Shown one piece after another: positions 53,001 through 61,935 of a stretch of DNA of 64,000 bases (position 1 is its first letter; every line of letters begins with the position of its first letter). Position numbers and translations under genes: made by a program. The notes under the pieces are model-generated. The model had not been told where the DNA came from. It searched no databases and saw nothing but the letters and a program-made list of their open reading frames with translations. The DNA is from Nomia melanderi (Eukaryota > Arthropoda > Insecta > Hymenoptera > Halictidae). The stretch covers positions 8,003,501-8,067,500 of the forward strand of contig NC_135007.1 of the NCBI RefSeq assembly GCF_051020985.1, read 5' to 3'.

Positions 53001-56000
53001 GAAACTGCCGTAGAAGTTTCCGCATTACGGGAAAACTTTCCGCCGTTCATACTTCTGGAAGCACGGACGACTGAAATTACTTCAACGCATGCCAAGCGGT
53101 TCTTTGCATAATAAATAAATACACAGGAAGGACCTAGTTTTACGTCTCCTCCTTCATCGTAGGACGATATTAAAATATACGCTTTTCATTGTCTTTGCCA
53201 AAATTATGATTTCTCGGTGAATATCTTTTTATAACTACCGAGCAGTTAAATTGACTTTTTGAAATTTCTCTATGGAAACTTCAAGAGAGCATCTATCGGG
53301 ACTTCGATTGATTTATAATTCAATTTGCATATTGGTAAATCAATTTCTTTAATAGTTACTCAGAGAAGTCTGTTATCTATTTAATAATTGCAAAAAAAAT
53401 CAGGAATGGGTCGTTTTGACCCGAGTTGCAAGGCATTATTTATTTAACACCTTGATTGCCACGAGAATTTTTAGCGGTTAGTATAATATTACGTGATCCT
53501 TCGAAACGAAGGCAAATGTTATTGGAATCGATTATTAATAATTTGGTATCATAGTTCTTGAGTTCCACTATTATTTAATTGTTTGACATCAGTTTCCTTC
53601 CTGGAATTTTTTTCAAGCATTTTGAAAGCTCCAATCATCGATGACTGGAGCATGTAGTTAATCAACTACATCTTTATACTAAAATTTTAGAGTATACAGT
53701 AAACAATTTTGTTTGGCCTTGTATGATAAACCATTAAATTTCAATTTTATAATTTAATATTTATAATATTCTGTTTTATTGAAAACGATGATTGCTTCGG
53801 TATTGAATACATTGTTATAATTTTTAAACAATTATTCTAGACTTTATCAGTCATTTCTAGAAAATCAAGCATTGGCTTGATAGAAAACTATTTAGGATTG
53901 CATGCATGAATAGATGTACGAGAAATTTTACTAACTTGAGAATAAAGTTGCACCGAAGATTCCCCTTTAAGTTGATGGCCGGTCAGATAAGTGTTATGCG
54001 AGCTAGCGATGTAATACTGGGACAATGGCTGTTGCATTTCAATCTCGGACGGTGTCGCGTACTCGTTTGGGAAAGCATAATTGTCCTTGTCCATCATGTA
54101 CCGTGCAAAGCCCTCGAAAGACAAACTCCATTGTGTACGCAGCGCTGGGTCCGGTTCGTGTCGCTGGAATCAGAGCAAATCGTTCTGGTTGATTGTGCTA
54201 TCCCCTATCGTCTCCTGCGCGTATTGAAATACGGTTGCACAACTCCGTTTTAATAGCGAAGACGCATCATTGGTAAACGTCCCTAATTTCTAAGTACACC
54301 AATGGACATGTTGCATTTAGCACTTTAGACAGGTGGCATTTAAATTAATCGAAACAGATACCGTCAGACTGAACAAAGTGCTGTCTAATGAAAAGATAAA
54401 AATTTTAAATTATATATTTGCAGAAATTTTATTTAACCCTTTTTCCTACGATTTGTTTCTCAATTATGATCTATACACCTAGTTTGTTAATCTATTGAAA
54501 AGAGACGAAAATTCTTGGCATTTTACATGTTTATGTTTATTTTAAACTATAATAATTGATAATAGAAGAACAATATTTAATTTCAACTGACAAGAATTCA
54601 ATAATATTTGTGTCTCTTAAATTCTGTTCAACATCTTCACCACGAGTCTAACACGTTATTGTAAGGCAAAGAGTTAAAATTATAAATGTCGATACTGTTT
54701 GATGTAGGGTTTATTTAAAATTCATTTTGTTATGAAATGTTTTATTCAAATTTATCGTGAAGTCGGATAAAAGATTTATCGAGGGAAATGGCAAACGTAC
54801 GCTTTTTATATCACAGCAATTGAGCAGGAATTTTAAGAAAAATATTCACTTGGGTCACTTATGAAATCCGCGCACAGGTTTGAAGCGTGCTCTTAGCAGG
54901 CTGTATTTCTCGCCCGGTGTACCGGAAATCGTTTTACGACGCGATCTTAAAGAAACTGATTGGTACATTTTCCAAACCCTTTCATGAAAGTTTTTCACTT
55001 AAAGTACTTCGCGATGCAGTTCGAGTGCAAAGAGTTTCGCGCTTCGTAGGTAAGAACTTTTGATTCATTTCAGCTTTCTGCTCACGATTCGGTTTCCGAG
55101 AAACAACAAATTGTACTATAGCGTTTCACGCGCAATCGGCTGTGTTTCTACCGAGAAATAAACAAAACTACGAAAAATATTCAGTCTATGAATTATATTT
55201 TAATAATTACACTCATGGAATTCAGTGAAGCGAAATTTCTCATACCTTAACCAACGCCTTGACTTCCTCGTCCGTTAACTTCTCCTGTTGCCGTGATTCC
55301 AAAAATTTCGTGAACGTTGCCAACGTGATGACCTGTGATTTCGATGTATCAACGCCGGAACAATTGTTGACAATACTGGCGGCTGCCACTGCATCGAAAA
55401 CTTGTTTCTTCTGCAGATTGCGGCTGGTTTTGTATTCGTGACAGTCGATAGAATTGTTCCGCGTCAGGAGACCTATTGAAACATTTCACTTTTGTTATTC
55501 TTAATAATACTGCGATCCAAGTTACTTTTAGCTGGATTTTATCACGTGCATTTCACGAGTTTATTATTCACTATGCATTTATTTTATCCTGTTTACTAAT
55601 ATGAAAAATACAATTGTATCTCCTAGAATTCTACACTTAAATTCAACGGTATTGTATTTAAAAATTGTTGTTCAACACTGCCTATTATATAATTCTACAA
55701 AGCGAATTTGAGCACTCTAATGCGCATTCGCAAGCAAAAGGGACAAATATCTCATCGAACAGGATTGCTTTATGAAATGAATAATTATAAACATTTATGT
55801 TTCCAAATATAACCCCTCCATTAATATATCAGAAAGAAATTGATTTCCATAATTTTTGATCGAATCTAAAACCGTTATACAAAGAGTTTATTTTCGTAAC
55901 AATGATTATTCGAAAGAACTTATTCACAGGTTCAATAACGAAATTTCAAATAAACCAATCTTCACAACGCAAATGAAACATTTTATACAATCATTTTCTA

Positions 56001-59000
56001 TAGTGACCTACGTTTATACACATCACAATTTCAAACATTAATCTATTACAAAAGAATCATACTTTTGATCTTTGTACTAGAGCGATACCCTATCGCAATG
56101 AGTTTAATCTTTGATATTAAACTGTATTAAAGCTTCTTTAGAATGACTTTTAGCGAAGTTAAAATATAAATATCCGCGGTGTACTTATCGCTTACACGGA
56201 TCCGTATCTCTCGCTGACCTCCGCATGCAAAACGCAGCGTTTGTCCCAGATACGGGACCCGGTGTCAAGGACTCGGACGTGTCCCGACGCGGGCTAACAC
56301 GGAGAAAGGTCGCCGAAAACACGAGCGCGGCGTGGGGGTTAGAGAATTACATGGAAACCAACCGATTCGTTGAGGCGTTGCGTCACTGGTCTGTCGTAGC
56401 ACGGTCGGCCGTATATTGAAGTCGCCCAAAGAACCGTCGCTCTGGCTGCGACAGGTGATCGCCAATTGGCCAAATAGGTCGCGCAAATCCTTTCGGGCTC
56501 TTAGGCTGAATGAGCGAAACAGTGCGACGAATTCGACGAAGTTTAACTGGGTATCGTTCATTATGGAACTTGTGCGTGCTTTCACTTGGAAAGGTGTCTC
56601 CAATCCACCTGACATGCCGGACCCATTCTTATCCCTGTCCCTGTCGACGCATAACAGGCTACGCGGATTCATTTGGAAATGAAACGGGTGTCATTAGTTT
56701 TTCCCGTTTACGAACAGCTGTTATTAGATGTTTCATTATTTCACCGTTGATATAGAGGGTGAGTCGTTTAATCGTGCCACCGATATTTATCTTTTAGGTA
56801 AAACAATGTTCGAGGGAACAGTTGTTTGGCATTAACAGAGGGTCGACGAAAATACGGTTGAAATGATTGATATTAAATAGCTTTCGTCTGAAGCATTTTT
56901 TTCCTATGTGATAAATGGTTTATAAGCGAACTCGGGTGGCAAGGTTGAATGACTCAACCTCTCTATGTATCTTTATTATACATTATATTTGATTGCAATC
57001 GAAAGTTATATTTTATTGAATTGATTCAAATTTGAATACGGTTGCTGCGTAATGTTAATCATTTTCTTTCAGATAATGTCTTCAAGAAATTAATAGATCG
57101 CGTTACTGGATATGGCTTATTGGCTTTATATTTAGATTTTGTATTGTTATTAACGAATTTATTAATAGTTTCTCGTTGTTCGGTGAATGATCTTTTGGTA
57201 CTTCTTCGAATTCATTGAATTACAAATTGTAAAATGGAACTGAGAATTGCGGTTATTATAGATGTAAGAAATCCATGGTATAAGAATTATTTAAGGGGAA
57301 CAGGGATATTTACCTGTGAAAGCCGGAGTAAGGTAAGTTAGAAGTTATAGTTCGTTGGTATGAACCAGGCGGACTGCGCGGGAGTATTCGATCTCTGCTA
57401 GACCGTGGGGATGCTGGTATGATTCTCGTCAGGCTTTCTCTGCTGCCCGTAATCTGGCGAAGTGGGGTGGCTGATAAGCCACTGTCCGAGGACGAGGTCT
57501 CATACTGTTTTAGGCTCAAATCCTGTTTTAAACAACGAGTCGCGTATAACATAATGCTAAGTAGCCAACAACACATATCAAACAACAAAAAAGGAATAGA
57601 AGTTAGTCCATTTGCATTAACATCGTATATATACGCTCCATTTTGTTGGTCATTATCACAAGAGAAATGAGTGTCACGTTATATTTTCTGTTAGCTAGAA
57701 AATAAAAATGAAGAGTGTTATCGGAAATAAAAACAATAATTCTGATTACCACTAATTCTTTTTACTTGCTATAATTTTTCTACTTAAACAAAATTTTGTT
57801 TAAATTTAGTAATAAAGGCCTTCTTTCTCATACTCCCTCATCATGCAAATGGGTTAAATGTTGAAACAAACTGACTAATCTTATCATTAAAAACATATAA
57901 ATTTTTATTAAGATAATTATATTTTTAATTCTCACTAAGGTAATATTAAAATCAGTTCAAATAGAGATAAAGAATCAAGTGAATACATAAATTTAAATAT
58001 TATTTAAAATGAAGTAAATTAGAATGCAACGAAAGAGATAGGATATAAGATTTCTCAAAGGAAGATATTAATTGCACATGTAAATATTGAATGAATATTT
58101 TCCTTTTCATATATAAGAATTAATATCGACAAAGATATAATTTACAAACCTTTGTTAACGCATGAATATTGCTAATGGATTTCGTTTTCTTTGTTTTTCG
58201 TTTCCGCAGTGTGCTACTCGTTGGCGAAAGTGTACCGATCGTTTCGGTTGCAGACCAATCACGGCCGCCGAAAGCTCTAATGGCGTCCGCGGTCATCGGC
58301 TCCAGGCAGCCTTCCTCGAAATAAAGTTGGAGATACTTCTCTTTTAACCATCGGGATCTACGGTCCGTTAATTGCTGCTGTCGTTTCAGGCCTCGTAAAA
58401 TCCAGCAGAGACCCATGTACCAAATTCTGAAGCAAATGGCATCGGTGAGATGATATTCGTCCGCGCGATAACAATCTTCGTATAATTTTCATCATCGAAA
58501 GCTCGAGGAGGCACGACCATTACGAATGTAGATTGTCACTGAATCAACAAGTGACTCTTAATTATTCCGTGTGACGCCTTCCAGAAGTGCATCGTCATTC
58601 GTTAAGAATTCTAACTGAGCATAATATATCAAAACTGCCTACACGAAAGATCGCTGGAATCTTGGGTAAGCAGCGCTTTGAGGATCTCTCGATAGAACAG
58701 CAATAAAAGAACTGTTCTATAAAAGATGCCGACTGCGCATTGTGTTCCTAAAGATATTTTGAACAATTTAATGAACAATTTAATATGTTCAGGGATACTT
58801 GGAAGGTAATATATTCATCGTTGAATATCATGAGTTTCATCAATTTTGCTTGCAGTGATACTCCGCACGTGATGGCGAAATTGATTGATTTCGTTGTGAA
58901 ACACTTAGCGTAATATATTAGCGCGTCAAAGCTACTGTATGTTGAAACGACCGGTTGTTAATCATCGTCAAGCCGATGTCAAAATATTCTTCGATAAGTT

Positions 59001-61935
59001 TTGCACGATGGCAGCTACATTGCTGGCGCTGCAGCTCCTTTCAAGGACTCATCGCTTTAACGCTTTAACAGAAGATTAAAATTCTCAGTTTAACTGTCAT
59101 TACCGATCTCGTGAATATAAGACATATATTTTTTGGCTATAAGTAAAAGAAAAGAATATAATCTCACAAAAATAAACTCCGTTTTTAAGGAAACTGGATC
59201 TGAAAGCTCGCGAACACAGTAAACGAAATTATCTAGCTACTCTGATACTAATTTTGATTTCAACTCCCTGGTACATACTCTGTCACTCAATGATATTCAA
59301 TTATTAATCTAAAAAATGCATTTCACTTCGATTAATTTACAAAACATGAAAACTCAATCATTCGTTCCAATAAGTTTCTTTCGTTAAAAATAAAATTTCG
59401 AAACACCGAAGAAATAATAAAATATGTTTAAATTATAGTACATATTCGTGGACAAACGTGCATTACGCGTGAAATGTATTTTCAAGCTTGAGTTGAGTTA
59501 ACAAATATCTCTCGATTCCCATCCCGCAGCGGCACCAAACTTTCGGCCGGCAGTGTATATTGTAACGTCAAACTATACCGTCCTTATTGCAGATGTTTTA
59601 ACTGCACATAACACGTGCATGTGGATGTTAATTGTTGCAATTCTAGCGCGACGTCCATGATTCACAGTGTCAATATTTAACTTCGGCTTGACATATCCAA
59701 TTACCCCCGCCCCTAATTAACGGGACTTATTTTTATGCGCAGTGTTTGTTTCTCGCGGCCAATAACGACATCATTTGCTGGACCACTTTCATGTACAGAT
59801 TCGAATGGTATCGATTCTCGCGATAAAAAGAGTATCCTCTTCTCTTTTTCTATCGCGCAGACACAAAGTATCGTGCATTAACGACGACAAGTTTTTCCAA
59901 CGAGCGGCGAGCCAGTAATTAAATTCTATCGCCTGTGCAAATTACACGGGTGTATCAGCAACCTGATTCCGCCAGTAATTAGATCCATCCGATATCGGTA
60001 ATTTTTCGCGATTGACAAGCGCTTAATACCGCTGAATCGTTGATTGAACGATAACCAGTAACGCGGAGGAGAGATACTGTCAGCTGGCTTACGAACTCGA
60101 TTTTCGACAACTATCGTTGAATAGCATCAATCCTATTGCGTGGTATTCAAATCATGAATCAATAATTGGTAGAGGATCCGTATCCACCAAGCATTAAATC
60201 GACAGCAGTATGCGGGTCACAGAAACTGATCTAATTGATATCAACAGGGAATGTTGAATATTCAGAAACGACGGGTTCTAGAGTACCACTAAGAATCCCT
60301 AAAATCAGAAATCATAGATTTCATGGATTTCTCGTTATTGGAATACTTTATACTGTTATAAAATTGTACAATAAGAAATGTTAGAAAAGAATGGCAAAGG
60401 AATCAGATTATTTTGTTCGAAAATTTATCAAGCATGCTTACATTTGTTTAATTGCTATTAGTCTCTGTTCAACGATTTTGAGAAAACGAAGTCTCCAATT
60501 AACAAATATCATTTTACACTTATTTTTTATTTTCTCGTATGGAATAAAGCCCGGTCGATTGCATCGCCTGTATTTAGGCATTTGGCCAAGAGCACGTGTG
60601 CTGGCCAAATGTTCACGCTCGATTATCTCGACAACGAGGTTTCAAATGAAAAAACTTTATTTTACGTCTGAGATTTATTTTCTTTATGTACAATCACGCC
60701 TTTCCCATTTGAACCATGGGTACCTATGTCTACTTTCCAAGAGCAGTTTAAACTCTTTCAGATAAGATAGAATCGCGTAAGAAGCCTCGTCAAGCAAACG
60801 ATAATGATGACTGCGGAACTTTAAATAAATATAAAAGCTCGTAAAAAGTTCAAAGTTTAGAACTTTATTCTTATTTGAGCAATCTCAGTAAATATAAAAT
60901 AAAATAAAAACGTGTCAAATTTTATAAAAATTCTCACGTTTCTTTAATCTTCTAAATGACTCAACAACCTATAAATATATAAAGTTTCACAGTCCCATTA
61001 ACCCTGGAACGGCACTATTTAAATATTTACTTATCTACTTACGTTCTCAGTTGATCATATTAAACTAAATAATAAATAACAATTTGAATAATCCAATACA
61101 CCACATAAGTTCAAAAAACTATGAATCGCCCAATGAAATCGAATAATCAAAATTCTAGTGTAATAATTAACAATTTGAATGATCCAAGACGTTATTGCTC
61201 ACGTCTTTTTACTATATAATCTTAATAAAACGGTAATAGCTTAATTAAATCCTATAATCGAGGTTCTACTGTAATAAATAACAATTCAACACTGCTCATT
61301 ATCAAACTATATAACTTCCGAAAACGTATTAATCACCCATTCAATCGAATAATCAACATTCTACTCTAACAACTAATAGTTTGAATGTTTCAGGACATGT
61401 CCATGTAGTCCTCGCAAAGTGTCCGCCTTTCGAGGGTTAACGACTCGAGAGTCATTCGAATGGTTGACTGTTCTACTCACTTGCTGAGGGCAGGGGGGCA
61501 AAGCAGAAACATCAGTCGATTGTCCGGCAGACTTGAGCCGTACATGAGGCCGATACACGAGTCGGAGCCCGGTAGCCCGTACCTCTTGCAAATGCTTCGG
61601 AGGTCTGTTTCTCTGTCCCGATCGCAGCACCCGATCATAACTTCCTTGACGGAACTGAGATCTAAAAATCCCTCTTCCAGTGTCACGGACGCGCAATCCG
61701 ACTGTTGTGTTGTATACCTTGCTAGTAAGCCGGTTGGCACCGTGTCCTCTGGGTTAGAGATCGAGAAGTCTCCGGATGAGCCGCTGCCTATCTGAGCCGT
61801 CTTTAGCGGGCTCCATGCTGGTTTCTCCCAAACGAACGTGCCGCAAGCGCGATCGACTCGCGCGAATATCAAAGCGGTTCTCGTCGTGCCACCCTCGCTG
61901 TCCCAGTGGACCAACGTTGTACCGTGATGTAGCAC
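48562..61935 (-). CDS. PLCE1: phospholipase C epsilon (5' partial)
   Basis: Eleven minus-strand exons (61481-61935, 58150-58426, 57314-57522, 56363-56658, 55246-55472, 53936-54163, 52729-52953, 52017-52317, 50863-51217, 50196-50519, 48562-50065) join in frame to 1466 residues and a TAG stop. Domain order is PH-like region, EF region, catalytic X half, acidic X-Y linker, catalytic Y half, C2, RA1, RA2. Two C-terminal Ras-association domains define the epsilon class, which hydrolyses PtdIns(4,5)P2 to IP3 and diacylglycerol at membranes under Ras/Rap/Rho control. Catalytic residues are present in SSHNTYL (His, Asn), VELDCWDG (Glu, Asp), YHGHT (His) and SIENHC (Glu). The family's N-terminal RasGEF region, about 800 residues, must lie beyond position 64000. 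All junctions are GT..AG and phase-consistent; one donor, at 56351 or 56363, is uncertain. Confidence 0.96.
50196..50519 (-). CDS. PLCE1: PLC-epsilon exon: Y domain, second part
   Basis: 324 bases, entering and leaving in phase 2. It carries [18 protein letters not shown], the basic and serine residues that bind inositol phosphates, and [20 protein letters not shown], then [12 protein letters not shown]. This is the canonical second half of the PLC TIM barrel, intact over its full length. Confidence 0.97.
50863..51217 (-). CDS. PLCE1: PLC-epsilon exon: linker and start of Y domain
   Basis: 355 bases. It contains [20 protein letters not shown], the start of the Y half, followed by a Ser/Thr/Gly-rich insert of about 60 residues before the next exon. 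Such an insert inside the Y half is a known trait of the epsilon class. The donor is CAG|GTTCGT, usable but not optimal. Confidence 0.93.
51281..51411 (+). repeat. AT-rich intronic tandem repeat
   Basis: Related blocks such as ATAATTAATATTAGAGTAAT and GGATTATTAGAGTAATTAAT recur three to four times in about 130 bases. It lies in the intron 60 bp upstream (in gene direction) of the exon at 50863-51217. Confidence 0.65.
52017..52317 (-). CDS. PLCE1: PLC-epsilon exon: end of X domain and acidic linker
   Basis: 301 bases, starting [20 protein letters not shown] (end of X) and [16 protein letters not shown]. It finishes with [18 protein letters not shown], a strongly acidic X-Y linker. In PLC enzymes an acidic linker of this sort occludes the active site until the enzyme is pressed onto membrane, so autoinhibition is probably conserved. 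Confidence 0.97.
52729..52953 (-). CDS. PLCE1: PLC-epsilon exon: X domain core
   Basis: 225 bases, phase 0 at both ends. [20 protein letters not shown] holds the calcium-binding Glu and Asp and the second catalytic His, and [10 protein letters not shown] holds the third calcium ligand. All residues needed for hydrolysis in this segment are present. Confidence 0.98.
53936..54163 (-). CDS. PLCE1: PLC-epsilon exon: end of EF region and start of X domain
   Basis: 228 bases, phase 0. It begins [20 protein letters not shown] and continues to [20 protein letters not shown], with the first catalytic His and Asn. An in-frame TGA just beyond 54163, together with the TTGCTCTGATTCCAG acceptor, fixes the exon edge. 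Confidence 0.97.
54437..54673. mobile_element. TTAA-flanked MITE in a PLC-epsilon intron
   Basis: TTAA at 54433-54436 and at 54674-54677 flank 237 bp with inverted ends, CCCTTTTTCCTACGA on the left against CTCTTTGCCTTACAA read inward from the right. The ends are diverged but alignable, suggesting an old piggyBac-like non-autonomous insertion. It lies 274 bp from the exon ending at 54163. Confidence 0.65.
55246..55472 (-). CDS. PLCE1: PLC-epsilon exon: EF region
   Basis: 227 bases. It encodes [20 protein letters not shown] ... [14 protein letters not shown] ... [20 protein letters not shown], helical EF-type sequence typical of the epsilon class just before the X domain. It has no complete calcium-binding loop, as usual for PLC EF hands. 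Confidence 0.95.
56363..56658 (-). CDS. PLCE1: PLC-epsilon exon: EF region start (donor uncertain)
   Basis: The acceptor CGCGTAG and phase fit the preceding exon. [20 protein letters not shown] is the conserved EF-type helix pair. Two donors would keep the frame: ATCG|GTTGGT at 56363 and CCAT|GTAATT at 56351. They differ by four codons. The shorter form aligns slightly better with my memory of vertebrate PLCE1. Near its start the exon has DRDKNGSG, which looks like the first half of a calcium loop. Confidence 0.85.
57314..57522 (-). CDS. PLCE1: PLC-epsilon exon: Ser/Arg-rich linker
   Basis: 209 bases in phase with both neighbours. [20 protein letters not shown] is followed by Ser-, Arg- and Pro-rich sequence ([14 protein letters not shown]). 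It is probably disordered and a phosphorylation target; no domain is recognised. Confidence 0.88.
58150..58426 (-). CDS. PLCE1: PLC-epsilon exon: after the PH-like domain
   Basis: 277 bases. [39 protein letters not shown] and [10 protein letters not shown] are typical of the helix closing the PH-like region and the segment after it in PLC-epsilon. It ends in a Lys-rich stretch, [11 protein letters not shown]. The donor is AAG|GTTTGT. Confidence 0.94.
59531..59559 (-). mobile_element. orphan Tc1-like terminal repeat
   Basis: Read on the minus strand it gives TATACACTGCCGGCCGAAAG followed by TTTGG, close to the left end of the element at 63574 (TATACACTGCCGATCAAAAG followed by TTTAG). The other end of this insertion is not visible, so it is either truncated or too diverged. 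Confidence 0.6.
61002..61436. mobile_element. TTAA-flanked element with internal minisatellite
   Basis: TTAA at 60998-61001 and at 61437-61440 flank inverted ends CCCTGGAACGGC and, read inward from the right, CCCTCGAAAGGC (10 of 12 match). Ends beginning CCC next to TTAA are characteristic of piggyBac-like elements. Most of the 435-bp interior consists of about 100-bp tandem units. It stops 44 bp from the PLC-epsilon exon at 61481-61935, within the intron just past its splice donor. Confidence 0.65.
61065..61390 (+). repeat. diverged ~100-bp minisatellite, about three units
   Basis: The blocks AATAACAATTTGAATAATCC, AATTAACAATTTGAATGATCC and AATAACAATTCAACACTGCTC each start a unit. ATCGAATAATCAAAATTCTA and ATCGAATAATCAACATTCTA close the first and third. 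Spacing is roughly 95-110 bases. The units are clearly related but diverged. Confidence 0.65.
61481..61935 (-). CDS. PLCE1: PLC-epsilon exon: PH-like domain
   Basis: 455 bases, phase 0 at the start. It begins [17 protein letters not shown] and contains [43 protein letters not shown] and [14 protein letters not shown], the strand-and-helix pattern of the PLC-epsilon PH-like domain. The acceptor is TTTTCCGTCAG, the donor AA|GTGAGT. It is the most 5' exon of this gene that I can support in the window. Confidence 0.95.

Larger units (their letters stand above)
58427..61480. other. PLC-epsilon intron, about 3 kb
   Basis: The longest PLC-epsilon intron lying wholly in the window. It holds an orphan Tc1-like end (59531-59559), a GC-richer block with repeated homeodomain-like sites (about 59690-60080) and a TTAA-flanked element with an internal minisatellite (61002-61436). 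I see no coding sequence in it. Confidence 0.7.

Noticed and set aside
52626..53013. plus-strand frames opposite the PLC-epsilon X domain
   Set aside because: They are antisense shadows of the exon at 52729-52953, which carries the catalytic motifs on the minus strand.
54164..54260. extension of the PLC-epsilon exon past 54163
   Set aside because: An in-frame TGA lies directly beyond a good acceptor (TTGCTCTGATTCCAG), and the next coding exon joins in phase 0.
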